Of a stretch of 33,420 nt of DNA, positions 16,559 to 25,579 are shown one piece after another. Within the stretch, counting starts at the first letter, position 1. Each line of letters begins with the position of its first letter. Source of the DNA: an uncultured bacterium. GTDB lineage: Bacteria; Bacteroidota; Bacteroidia; Bacteroidales; CAIXTV01. Below the pieces are notes generated by a model. It did no database searches and was not told where the DNA came from. It saw only the letters and a program-made list of their open reading frames with translations. A program made the position numbers and the translations under genes. The stretch is taken from the NCBI GenBank assembly GCA_903922465.1, contig CAIXTV010000135.1, positions 1 through 33,420 on the forward strand. The letters run 5' to 3'.

Positions 16559-16847
16559 ATTGAATTCGCCCAATTATAGGATGTAATAATCAAGCTTGTT
16601 AAATAAAGTGTTCTAGACCTTTAGGATGAAGACTTTTAGAGGAACGAAAACCACCCAAAGCAGAGTTTAATTATTGTGTTTTTGCCTTTATTCCCGGGCT
16701 GTATTTTGTGTTTTGTTTAATGATTATTCAGAAATCATCTTATATCCTTATGGTTTTATTATTCAATTTTAAATCGTCACCGAAATATAATTCCTTTACT
16801 TATTCTGTCAAAGTCTACAATTTATAATTTTCTTCTCTATCAAAAAA

Positions 16848-16887
16848 TAAAAACAGCACAACATATTTACAATGTGTGCTGTTTTTA
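16848..16887. terminator. Bidirectional hairpin terminator
   Basis: A 13-bp perfect stem (16848-16860 with 16875-16887, core aaaacagcaca/tgtgctgtttt) around a 14-base loop. A tracts on one side and T tracts on the other suit both directions. It sits between the 20-bp repeat array and yidC, so on the minus strand it would end any transcript crossing the array. Confidence 0.65.
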
Positions 16888-16900
16888 ATATCATTCAGAA

Positions 16901-17220
16901 ATTGGGCTTCCTTTTGACAAATTGGGCTTCCTTTTGACAAATTGGGCTTCCTTTTGACAAATCGGGCTTCTTTTTGACAAATCGGGCTTCCTTTTGACAA
17001 ATCGGGCTTCCTTTTGACAAATTGGGCTTCTTTTTGACAAATCGGGCTTCCTTTTGACAAATCGGGCTTCTTTTTGACAAATTGGGCTTCTTTTTGACAA
17101 ATTGGGCTTCTTTTTGACAAATCGGGCTTCTTTTTGACAAATTGGGCTTCCTTTTGACAAATTGGGCTTCCTTTTGACAAATCGAGCTTTTTTTTCTGAA
17201 ATCGAAATTCCTCTTTTGAA
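16901..17220. repeat. Tandem array of 20-bp units
   Basis: Fourteen units with exact 20-bp period (16901-17180), then two decayed units (17181-17220). The consensus is atYgggcttcYttttgacaa. The 14 units differ only at position 3 (T/C) and position 11 (C/T). In order the pairs are TC TC TC CT CC CC TT CC CT TT TT CT TC TC, so all four combinations occur. There are no unique spacers, so it is not CRISPR. The minus strand is open in all three frames because the unit contains no stop, giving Lys-rich 20-residue repeats, but the longest such frame runs through the terminator hairpin and is not a convincing gene. The rest of 16525-17286 is AT-rich and holds only the yidC promoter element and the hairpin. 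Confidence 0.95.
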
Positions 17221-17275
17221 ATCCTAGAATAGCTGCATTTTTCTATTAAAATCATTCAAAAATCAAACAAATTAA

Positions 17276-17300
17276 TTTATGCTAAACTATTCAGCATAAA
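17276..17300 (-). terminator. Small hairpin over the FN3-gene stop codon
   Basis: tttatgct (17276-17283) pairs perfectly with agcataaa (17293-17300) around nine bases that include the stop codon. It is AT-rich and lacks a T run, so a terminator role is possible but weak. Confidence 0.3.
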
Positions 17301-17853
17301 CATCAAGGACATAAGTCCAAGCACTCTTCCCTTCAGCTGAAGAGGTTTGTGCTTTGAAATAATATTTTTGCCCAATGGTGCAACCACCAATAAAGCCAGT
17401 AGAATTGTGGCTAAAGTCGGCAACATCCCAATGGATATTATCACTACTTATCATAAATAAAACAGCAAAGCGACAAGCAAGAGGTTTGCAGTACAAATCA
17501 AAAGTGCCCGGAAGCACACCATGCTCGACTTCAAGCAATTCTCTTTCGCTTGTTTTGCGAGTTATAACGTATGCATCTGTGCCTTCAATAATCGTCACCG
17601 CATTCGCTAAATCGGCATCAGCCGCTTCCTGAATGGAGGCAAGGATTTTATCCTTAGCAATATCAACATTTAACTCGGCCGCATCGCGAGCAGCAATAGT
17701 ATTCCCTCCGCCTGATATGGCGGCTTGAATGGCTGCACGAAAAGTTGCAATATATCCCAAAGCTGTGGTTAAATAAGCTACCAAAGAGATAAACAAAGAA
17801 TTGTTTTTCATTTTGGTCCACGAACCTTCGAGATAGTCCGCTTTTTCTGACAC
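17287..17853 (-). CDS. Fibronectin type III-like protein, GTG start
   Basis: 188 residues. The first 90 are helical and Ala-rich (AAIQAAISGGGNTIAARDAAE, IAKDKILASIQEAADADLANAV). A linker follows, then a single FN3-like domain at about 125-188 with SSDNIHWDVADF, GFIGGCTIGQKYYFKAQTSS and SAWTYVLDVYAE. The same layout (helical spacer plus one FN3) recurs in short hypothetical proteins of Bacteroidota and phages. No signal peptide is visible. The start is GTG. In-frame sequence upstream (to a TAA TAG at about 17910-17905) still reads like protein but has no ATG, while an ATG at 17921 opens a different, Lys-rich frame. The 5' end may be damaged, or GTG may be genuine. Function unknown. It lies just upstream of the 20-bp array. 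Confidence 0.7.
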   Translation of the reverse strand: MSEKADYLEGSWTKMKNNSLFISLVAYLTTALGYIATFRAAIQAAISGGGNTIAARDAAELNVDIAKDKILASIQEAADADLANAVTIIEGTDAYVITRKTSERELLEVEHGVLPGTFDLYCKPLACRFAVLFMISSDNIHWDVADFSHNSTGFIGGCTIGQKYYFKAQTSSAEGKSAWTYVLDVYAE

Positions 17854-17972
17854 ATTGCTTTTTTCGTGATAAGCTGCTTTTGGCGCTTTATCTTCGAAGT
17901 CTGACTATTATTTTTTGTCATTACAATAAATGTTTGGGTTAATAATTCGGGTTTAGGACACAATTCGGCGCT

Positions 17973-18002
17973 GACCTCCGAGGTCCGACAATCGCATGTC
18001 GG
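17973..18002. other. Twin GC-rich hairpins
   Basis: gacct-ccg-aggtc (17973-17985) is followed, sharing one base, by ccgaca-atcgca-tgtcgg (17985-18002). Both stems are perfect. Neither is followed by a T run, so neither is a typical terminator. They resemble the ends or core of a small palindromic element. Confidence 0.5.
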
Positions 18003-18206
18003 TCGTTACCTTATGCTTATAACTCAGCCACTAAATGGTGGTGGCTTGTTTTTGTGCGATTTCGCTTCAATGTTGTGGCGATGCTGCACTATAAAGCTTG
18101 CAGATGATATTTTGAGCCTCGAAGGCTTGCTGTAAATGATTTTTTTCATCTTAGTTCAATTAAAATTTAGGAGGTAAAAATACTGCCAATAATTGTTATA
18201 TAGATG

Positions 18207-18246
18207 AATAATTCCACTATAAATCTAAATAATTCCAGAATAAATC
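18207..18246. repeat. Imperfect direct repeat, 21-bp period
   Basis: aataattccactataaatc and aataattccagaataaatc begin 21 bases apart and match at 17 of 19 positions. Too few copies to call an array, but it has the same period as the larger arrays. Confidence 0.5.
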
Positions 18247-18383
18247 AAAATCACGAAAGTGAAGCTCTGAAACCTTTATTTATAAGGCAATATAGAAGGT
18301 CGGAAAAATCTCTGATGAAAGAGTATATCAAAATAAAAATAAGAAATAGGCTGCGTTGTTTCGATCGAAAAGAGTAAGGCTGA

Positions 18384-19235
18384 CTAATTTTTAATTTTTC
18401 CGATGTCTGAAATGATGCTTTTTACTTTGCTGATGATTAATTCAAATTTTTCGGGGTTAGCTAAATTATCGGTGCATAATTTGTTGAGTTGAGCAGCAGA
18501 AACTGCTTTCCCATCACAACGAATATGTCGTGCGGCCATTTTCATATATCCCTTTCCATGATCAGCAGAAATATAATGCCCGTCTTTAAGGAAGCGTAAA
18601 AGCAAGGCCAGGTGCCCAAGATATTCTTCTTTGCAATAGAAAACAGCAATTTCCTTCTTGTTATTGAAGAATTTCATCAGAACAAAATCCCGGGAAAACC
18701 AAGGTAAAGCTAACATTATTCTTTCAAGTTCATCACTTTGATTTCGACCCCTCAACCATTTCACGCAACTTCCCTTTAATTTTTTAATGAGAACCTTCTT
18801 TTTGAGAACATTAAAATCATACGATTGAAGTTTCGCGAAAATCAGCGTTACCAATTCGTCTTCTCCTGGTTTCATAATGCTGCAATAGTTAATTATCATC
18901 TCAATTAAAATGCCTTCTAGAACTTTTCCGTTTTTCGGATGCTTATTAATTACTTCTTGGTGAATTTCAAATAATAATTCACAAGTGATGAGAGTTAAAT
19001 TTTCTTTCTTATGTGTAGCAATATCCAACGAAAGATGGTGAAATGTGTTGTAAACAAGTTTGTGAACTTTCTTTTGATTCATCTCCAATTGCGGATTTCT
19101 GCTACATAAAAACTGAAGTTCAGAAGTATATTTTTCCAATAAAGAGTGAATTTTATGGAAACCCTTGACATGCTGCTTAATAACAGTAACAATTGCGGGT
19201 GTTAGTTTTTCTTTTTTATATTTATTTTTAGTCAT
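18384..19235 (-). CDS. Unknown helical protein, 283 residues
   Basis: I do not recognise this protein. It is basic (many Lys), without a signal peptide or membrane segment, and looks all-helical. Residues 1-50 are Lys-rich. The middle is Leu/Ile/Lys helices (ELLFEIHQEVINKHPKNGK, LIFAKLQSYDFNVLKKKVL). The C-terminal 90 residues (about 195-283) contain YLGHLALLLRFLKDGHYIS, then KGYMKMAARHIRCDGKAVSAAQLNKLC. That faintly resembles the C-terminal segment of RteC-like and other mobile-element regulatory proteins of Bacteroides (a helix, a G-x-I turn, then DGK), but this is a weak visual match. It has its own good promoter and sits between pyrG and yidC, which are usually adjacent, so it is probably accessory DNA. 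Confidence 0.65.
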   Translation of the reverse strand: MTKNKYKKEKLTPAIVTVIKQHVKGFHKIHSLLEKYTSELQFLCSRNPQLEMNQKKVHKLVYNTFHHLSLDIATHKKENLTLITCELLFEIHQEVINKHPKNGKVLEGILIEMIINYCSIMKPGEDELVTLIFAKLQSYDFNVLKKKVLIKKLKGSCVKWLRGRNQSDELERIMLALPWFSRDFVLMKFFNNKKEIAVFYCKEEYLGHLALLLRFLKDGHYISADHGKGYMKMAARHIRCDGKAVSAAQLNKLCTDNLANPEKFELIISKVKSIISDIGKIKN

Positions 19236-19664
19236 ACAACATTCGATGTAATTTAGTGGGAAAAGCGGAAAGAATATTTCAAAAATACGATTATATTTCT
19301 AAACCAACATCGATGTGAAAACAAAACAAAGAAAAAGAAGGAAACTTCTAAAATGGGGTTATGGTCTTTTTAATCGAGAAAACAGCATCAATATACTAGT
19401 TCAGACTTCAAATTATTAAAGAAAAAAAACTTATCAAAAACGAACGAATCTGATTGATTAACAAACCATATTGAGAATTAGCCTTATTGTTTTAGTAAAA
19501 TAAAATTGATAAAATGCAAAGAAGATTTTTATCCAGAAACATCAATATTTTTTGGTGAAATTCCTTCTAATTTTCATAATTATTAAAACTAGTCCGTCTT
19601 AAAACAAGAATCTTTTTTTGTTTAAAACAAATGAATTGAATGGATTTAAATTTAGGATTCGAAT
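19236..19664. other. Gene-free AT-rich region downstream of pyrG
   Basis: 429 bases. It holds the promoter of the unknown 283-residue gene (19280-19307) and otherwise only AT-rich sequence with no clear hairpin, RNA gene or repeat. Confidence 0.5.
19280..19307 (-). promoter_or_regulatory. Promoter of the unknown 283-residue gene
   Basis: Minus strand: TTG at 19307-19305, 17 bases, then TATTTTTG at 19287-19280. Predicts a 40-base leader to 19235. Confidence 0.55.
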
Positions 19665-21281
<1,617 letters not shown>

Positions 21282-21359
21282 TTATAATGCAAAGTAAAAA
21301 AAAGTGAAAGAAGAATAAGCCAGCAAAAGTAATTATATTTCAATATTTTATAAACAAAA

Positions 21360-21385
21360 AAACAGGAATCTTTCGATTCCTGTTT
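21360..21385 (-). terminator. Intrinsic terminator of the sigma factor gene
   Basis: Read on the minus strand: aaacaggaat, loop cgaaag, attcctgttt, then a run of T. The 10-bp stem is perfect and the T tract is continuous with it. It lies 22 bases after the sigma-factor stop codon. Confidence 0.85.
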
Positions 21386-21407
21386 AAAAGAATGCAATAT
21401 TAATAGG

Positions 21408-22274
21408 CTATTGGCCTAAGTATGCTTTTAATAATTTACTTCTTGAAGTATGTTTTAGTCGACGAATTGCTTTTTCTTTAATTTGACGAACACGTTCTCT
21501 GGTCAAATCAAATTTAGCACCAATTTCTTCGAGCGTTAAACCATGAGTCATTCCAATTCCATAATAAAGATTTATAACATCTCTTTCTTTTTCGGTAAGA
21601 GTTGCAAGCGAACGTTGAATTTCTCTGGCTAAAGATTCTTTTATTAACCATGAATCAGTAACAGGACTGTCATTATTAATAAAAACATCCAAAAACTTAG
21701 TATCTTCATCAGGGGCAATAGGAGCGTCAACAGAAACAGTATAAGTAGAAATCTTTAAAGCTTCCTCTATTTTATGTTCAGGAATATCTAATGCATAAGC
21801 AATTTCTTCATTTGAAGGAGGCCTTTCATATTTCTGTTCAAGTCTTGACGCTTCTTTCTTAATTTTATTAAGAGAGCCTACCTGATTTAAAGGCAAACGA
21901 ACAATACGTGATTGTTCAGCCAAAGCTTGTAAAATCGATTGGCGAATCCACCACACAGCATAGGAAATGAATTTAAACCCACGAGTTTCATCAAACCGTT
22001 GAGCAGCTTTAATTAAGCCTAAATTCCCCTCATTAATTAAATCGGGAAGGCTTAAGCCTTGATTTTGATATTGCTTTGCAACGGATACCACAAAGCGCAA
22101 ATTCGCTTTTGTGAGTTTTTCCAATGCAACTTGATCACCTTGCTTTATTTTTTGAGCTAGAAGAACTTCTTCTTCAGCTGTTATTAAGCCCTCTTTTCCA
22201 ATATCCTGAAGATATTTATCAAGAGAAGCTGTTTCGCGATTGGTAATCGATTTGGTTATTTTTAATTGCCTCAT
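21408..22274 (-). CDS. rpoD: Primary sigma-70 factor, Bacteroidota type
   Basis: Directs RNA polymerase to housekeeping promoters. 288 residues: this is the short Bacteroidota form that lacks region 1.1 and the non-conserved insert. Region 1.2 is at about 16-50 ([20 protein letters not shown]), region 2 at about 60-130 ([51 protein letters not shown]), region 3 at about 135-205 and region 4 at about 215-285. The region 4 helix-turn-helix is [23 protein letters not shown]. It has a near-ideal promoter of the same type it is expected to read, and a strong terminator, so it is a single-gene unit. Confidence 0.96.
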   Translation of the reverse strand: MRQLKITKSITNRETASLDKYLQDIGKEGLITAEEEVLLAQKIKQGDQVALEKLTKANLRFVVSVAKQYQNQGLSLPDLINEGNLGLIKAAQRFDETRGFKFISYAVWWIRQSILQALAEQSRIVRLPLNQVGSLNKIKKEASRLEQKYERPPSNEEIAYALDIPEHKIEEALKISTYTVSVDAPIAPDEDTKFLDVFINNDSPVTDSWLIKESLAREIQRSLATLTEKERDVINLYYGIGMTHGLTLEEIGAKFDLTRERVRQIKEKAIRRLKHTSRSKLLKAYLGQ

Positions 22275-22333
22275 TCAACATTTTTTTATTACAAGACACT
22301 GGAAACCAGATATGTATAATTATAAAAGGTCTA

Positions 22334-22364
22334 CAAAATTATACTATTGGTCCCAGTAATCAAA
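22334..22364 (-). promoter_or_regulatory. Promoter of the sigma factor gene
   Basis: Minus strand: TTTG at 22364-22361, 19 bases, then TAATTTTG at 22341-22334. All elements fit the Bacteroidota consensus. Leader of about 55 bases. Confidence 0.65.
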
Positions 22365-22387
22365 ATTAATTAACATTTTTAACACAC

Positions 22388-23803
22388 TCATAGCCCAAAA
22401 CCATAGTATGCAATCATTCCATTAGGATAAACACCTTCAATTAGAATTCCACCTTTTTTCTGAAGAAGAACATTATTTAGTTCGTCTAAAGTATTGATTG
22501 TATGGTTATCTATTGAAAGGATGATAAACCCTTCCTTCATTCCTGCATCCTTAAATTTACCATTTTGTAAAGAAGAAATTTTAATCCCATTTTTAATATT
22601 CAGTTTTGCTTTTTCTTCACTGCTTACTGTTTCAAAAAAAGCTCCCATTAAATTAATTGATGTTACATCCTCTTTTTTTAATAAGGTGTTTTTTCCAACA
22701 TTATTTTTCAAAGTTAGAGGAAGTGTAACTTCTTTTCCTTTTGATAAAAGCAGTATAGAAATAACATCTCCAGGGCTATGCTGCCAAAGCATTTCTTTTA
22801 ATTCAGAAAAACTATTAATAGGTAAATTATTTATTTTAAGTATGATATCTCCATTCTGTATACCTGCTTCTTGAGCAGCGCCATTTTCTTCTGTGGAATT
22901 AACATATAAACCGCTTACTTTTTCAATATTATTTGTTTTAGCAAATTTACTATCTATTTCATTAAAAGTAGCCCCAAAATATGCTTTCTGAACCATTCCA
23001 AGTTGAATAATATCATTCACGATTTTTTTTACAATGTTAACAGGAATTGCAAAAGAATATCCAGTATAGGAGCCTGTATTTGATGCAATAGCAGCATTTA
23101 TACCAATTAAATCTCCACTTACGTTAACCAACGCACCTCCACTATTACCTCTGTTAACAGCAGCGTCTGTTTGAATGAAGGATTCAATGGAAGTGGCATC
23201 CCCTAAAATATTCAAATTACGCGCTTTTGCACTTACAATACCAGCAGTAACAGTGGAATTTAAATTATAAGGGTTTCCTACAGCTAACACCCATTCTCCC
23301 ACTTTAACTAAGTCGGAATTTCCATAACCAATGAAAGGTAAAGAATTTTCTTCTATTTTAATTACAGCAATGTCTGCTGTTGCATCTGTTCCTATAATTT
23401 TCGCAGTATAGGTCCTTCTGTCATTTAGCGTTACTTCAATTTTATCTGCTTCAGAAACAACATGATTATTTGTTACAATATATCCATCTCCACTAATGAT
23501 AACTCCTGATCCGGTTGCAATTATCGGAGCATATCTACTACCATAAGTGCCATTATTATAAAAATCAAAAAAAGGATCTGGAAACCCGAAAAAATTATTA
23601 TAAGTACTTGATTTTTGTTGATACTCTGTTCTTATATGCACAACAGCATGAACGGTTTTCTCAGCAGCAACAGTAAAGTCAGGGCCAACTATATAAGTTT
23701 TCCTTTCCTGAGAGGATTTGTAAGGATCAGCTAAATCCTGAGCTTTTAAAGGGATATAAAACAACCCTAAGATTAATACAACTAAAACTTGTTTTCTTTT
23801 CAT
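22388..23803 (-). CDS. Periplasmic serine protease, Do/HtrA family
   Basis: Degrades or refolds damaged envelope proteins. 471 residues. A signal peptide lies at 1-21 (cut near LKAQ). The trypsin-like domain spans about 40-260 with the full triad: His114 (TNNHVV), Asp144 (TADIAVIK) and Ser221 (NRGNSGGAL). A first PDZ domain lies at about 270-360 (AAQEAGIQNGDIILKINN). A second, divergent PDZ domain at about 380-471 (FKDAGMKEGFIILSIDN) ends in YYGFGL. An aromatic, Asn/Tyr-rich loop (NNFFGFPDPFFDFYNN, 69-84) corresponds to the LA loop region. A possible promoter on the minus strand is TTTG at 23862-23859, 22 bases, and TATAATTG at 23836-23829, with one mismatch. It is divergent from the seven-gene envelope operon. 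Confidence 0.94.
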   Translation of the reverse strand: MKRKQVLVVLILGLFYIPLKAQDLADPYKSSQERKTYIVGPDFTVAAEKTVHAVVHIRTEYQQKSSTYNNFFGFPDPFFDFYNNGTYGSRYAPIIATGSGVIISGDGYIVTNNHVVSEADKIEVTLNDRRTYTAKIIGTDATADIAVIKIEENSLPFIGYGNSDLVKVGEWVLAVGNPYNLNSTVTAGIVSAKARNLNILGDATSIESFIQTDAAVNRGNSGGALVNVSGDLIGINAAIASNTGSYTGYSFAIPVNIVKKIVNDIIQLGMVQKAYFGATFNEIDSKFAKTNNIEKVSGLYVNSTEENGAAQEAGIQNGDIILKINNLPINSFSELKEMLWQHSPGDVISILLLSKGKEVTLPLTLKNNVGKNTLLKKEDVTSINLMGAFFETVSSEEKAKLNIKNGIKISSLQNGKFKDAGMKEGFIILSIDNHTINTLDELNNVLLQKKGGILIEGVYPNGMIAYYGFGL

Positions 23804-23986
23804 AGCTTAAATTATTATGTTAAACACTCAATTATATTTTTTTGTTTCATTTTACTATCAAATTTTATACAATTATGAATACTTCAGGCCATAAAACGCT
23901 CAAAACGCCAACTCTATTTTTCTTTTGAAGTTAAAAAATGTTAAGCCATATCGAATATAAAATTACCCTGCATCAAATATTTATAC

Positions 23987-23995
23987 TATTTTTGC
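23987..23995 (+). promoter_or_regulatory. -7 element (TATTTTTGC) of the envelope operon
   Basis: Full TAnnTTTGC match, 25 bases before the first gene at 24021. It is the only good promoter element seen for the seven-gene run to 30106. No clear -33 element. Confidence 0.5.
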
Positions 23996-24020
23996 ACACT
24001 AAGAAAGAGACTATATTTCA

Positions 24021-24764
24021 ATGAAAAAAGGATTAAAAAACAGAGTTTTGCTGGTTATTTTCGGAATCACTATTGGGATTTTCATTGGTGGAAGCGTGGT
24101 TTGGTGGAATCAGAATTTCAATCTTAGTAATTGGTTTGTAGCGCAAAAAACAAAACAGCTTTTTTCTGATTTCTTTGGCTCAAAGAGTAAGGAAGGAGAA
24201 AATAATTCCATAAGCTTCGAAAAATATAATAACAAAAAGTCCAACACACGTCAGTCCTCCTCAAATCTCAATGATTCTTTACAAATTAATGACAGCCTCG
24301 ATTATAATCAAGAGTATTATGATGATTTATACTTAGCTGACAAACTTAATGACAGTTTGTCAGTTTCCGACTCACTGCGGCACAATAAAATTATCTCTCC
24401 TGAAGTTGACGTTATTAAGAAAGATGAACTGATTGCAACTAAAATCATTCTGATTAAAGGCAAGAGTCAAAACGATAATCTTTTAGATTCATTGTTATTT
24501 CTAAAGTCAGGTTCAAAACCAAATACAGGCATGAGAGTTGAATTCTGGAGGTCTCCTGTTAATTTCAAGGGTTACAAAATGGATAACAATAAACTCATAG
24601 TTTTCGGAATAAATAATTTCGATTTTGCAACTTTTGAAAACGAAGACAAGATTTTATATATGATTTATATGGGGGATTATTATGCAATTGAACAAACTAG
24701 TTCCTTTAAGCCATTAATCCCTTTAAATTCAAATATCCATCAAAACAAGAAGAAAAAACAATAA
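24021..24764 (+). CDS. Unknown membrane-anchored protein leading the dapF-mltG operon
   Basis: 247 residues, function not recognised. A single N-terminal membrane helix (about 8-28, VLLVIFGITIGIFIGGSVVWW) is followed by a long low-complexity linker (50-125), rich in Asn, Asp and Ser with repeated NDSL/SDSL motifs. A folded C-terminal domain (about 130-236) contains KIILIKGKSQ, GMRVEFWRSPVNFKGYKM, KLIVFGINNFDFATFE and KILYMIYMGDYYAIEQ. A Lys-rich tail ends it. The topology suggests a bitopic protein whose C-terminal domain reaches into the periplasm across a flexible tether. It is the first gene of the operon, 16 bases before dapF, so a cell-wall role is a fair guess from context alone. Confidence 0.8.
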   Translation: MKKGLKNRVLLVIFGITIGIFIGGSVVWWNQNFNLSNWFVAQKTKQLFSDFFGSKSKEGENNSISFEKYNNKKSNTRQSSSNLNDSLQINDSLDYNQEYYDDLYLADKLNDSLSVSDSLRHNKIISPEVDVIKKDELIATKIILIKGKSQNDNLLDSLLFLKSGSKPNTGMRVEFWRSPVNFKGYKMDNNKLIVFGINNFDFATFENEDKILYMIYMGDYYAIEQTSSFKPLIPLNSNIHQNKKKKQ

Positions 24765-24780
24765 TTTCAAACTTACCTAA

Positions 24781-25575
24781 ATGAAGTTACATTTTCATAA
24801 ATATCAAGGCTCAGGGAATGATTTTATTATTATTGATAACCGTGCTAATATCATTTCTCTGACTGAAGACAATATTAATTTTTTATGTAATCGCCACATG
24901 GGAATTGGTGCAGATGGATTAATAATGATTAAAGATGTTGAAGGTTATGACTTCGCGATGGATTATTATAATGCTGACGGTAAGAAAAGTACCATGTGTG
25001 GAAATGGTGGTCGTTGTATTGTTGCATTTGCTCATTCTTTGTGTTATATTAAATCGGAAACTAAGTTTTTAGCAATTGATGGCCCTCATTCAGCAATTGT
25101 GCTTTCCGGAAATCATGATGTCTATCAAATAGCTTTGCAAATGACAAATGTCGACAAGGTGACTTTGTCAAACGACAATTATATACTTGATACAGGTTCT
25201 CCTCATTTTGTTATGTTTGTCCAAGATGTCAATTCAATTGACGTAAGAAATGAAGGTAGAGAAATTCGTAATAGTACTGAATTTGCTGAGCAAGGAATTA
25301 ATGTTAATTTCGTTCAAATAGAAAAGAATGAAAACTTAATACTTGTTAGAACTTATGAAAGAGGAGTGGAAGATGAAACATTATCTTGTGGAACTGGAGT
25401 AACTGCCTCTGCTATTGCTTCATCAAATTTTTTCGATGAAAATTTAAAAAAGCTTAATGTTTCTACTCTTGGGGGTGATCTAAGTGTTAGTTTTGAGCAT
25501 TCTGAAAACTCTTTTTACAACATCTGGCTTGAAGGCCCAGTTAAGCTTGTTTTCACCGGAATTATTGATATTTAA
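24781..25575 (+). CDS. dapF: Diaminopimelate epimerase
   Basis: Converts LL- to meso-diaminopimelate, the peptidoglycan cross-linking residue and lysine precursor; cytosolic and PLP-independent. 264 residues. Seen: the N-terminal FHKYQGSGNDFIIIDN (5-20), the first catalytic Cys73 in MCGNGGRC, and the second catalytic Cys203 in LSCGTGVTA, each in its half of the pseudo-symmetric fold. ERGVEDETLSCGTG (193-206) is the family signature. The GNAT gene starts 4 bases after its stop, so the two are probably translationally linked. Confidence 0.97.
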   Translation: MKLHFHKYQGSGNDFIIIDNRANIISLTEDNINFLCNRHMGIGADGLIMIKDVEGYDFAMDYYNADGKKSTMCGNGGRCIVAFAHSLCYIKSETKFLAIDGPHSAIVLSGNHDVYQIALQMTNVDKVTLSNDNYILDTGSPHFVMFVQDVNSIDVRNEGREIRNSTEFAEQGINVNFVQIEKNENLILVRTYERGVEDETLSCGTGVTASAIASSNFFDENLKKLNVSTLGGDLSVSFEHSENSFYNIWLEGPVKLVFTGIIDI

Positions 25576-25579
25576 CATT

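Larger units (their letters stand above)
17854..18383. other. Gene-free region with hairpins and a 21-bp repeat pair
   Basis: 530 bases between two unknown minus-strand genes. It contains a twin hairpin (17973-18002), a T-rich hairpin on the plus strand (stem 18027-18033 with 18039-18045), and an imperfect 19-bp pair with 21-bp period (18207-18225 and 18228-18246, differing at two positions). Base composition around 17960-18130 is clearly more GC-rich than its surroundings. It may be a decayed small element. No gene recognised. Confidence 0.5.

Noticed and set aside
16901-17220. CRISPR array
   Set aside because: The units abut with no unique spacers and there are no cas genes.
16815-17255. 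146-residue Lys-rich repeat protein on the minus strand, with shorter versions in the other two frames
   Set aside because: A 20-bp unit without stop codons gives open frames in all three phases automatically. The frame ends by running through the terminator hairpin, and none of the three phases is favoured.
18027-18050. Plus-strand terminator
   Set aside because: The stem with T-rich tail is real, but no plus-strand gene lies upstream, so I describe it only as part of the gene-free region.
17854-18383. tRNA or other structured RNA gene
   Set aside because: Hairpins are present, but no cloverleaf, anticodon arm or conserved RNA motif could be traced.
25484-25579. Longer N-terminus for the GNAT acetyltransferase
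   Set aside because: It would overlap dapF by 92 bases. The fold starts at the ATG at 25580, four bases after the dapF stop.
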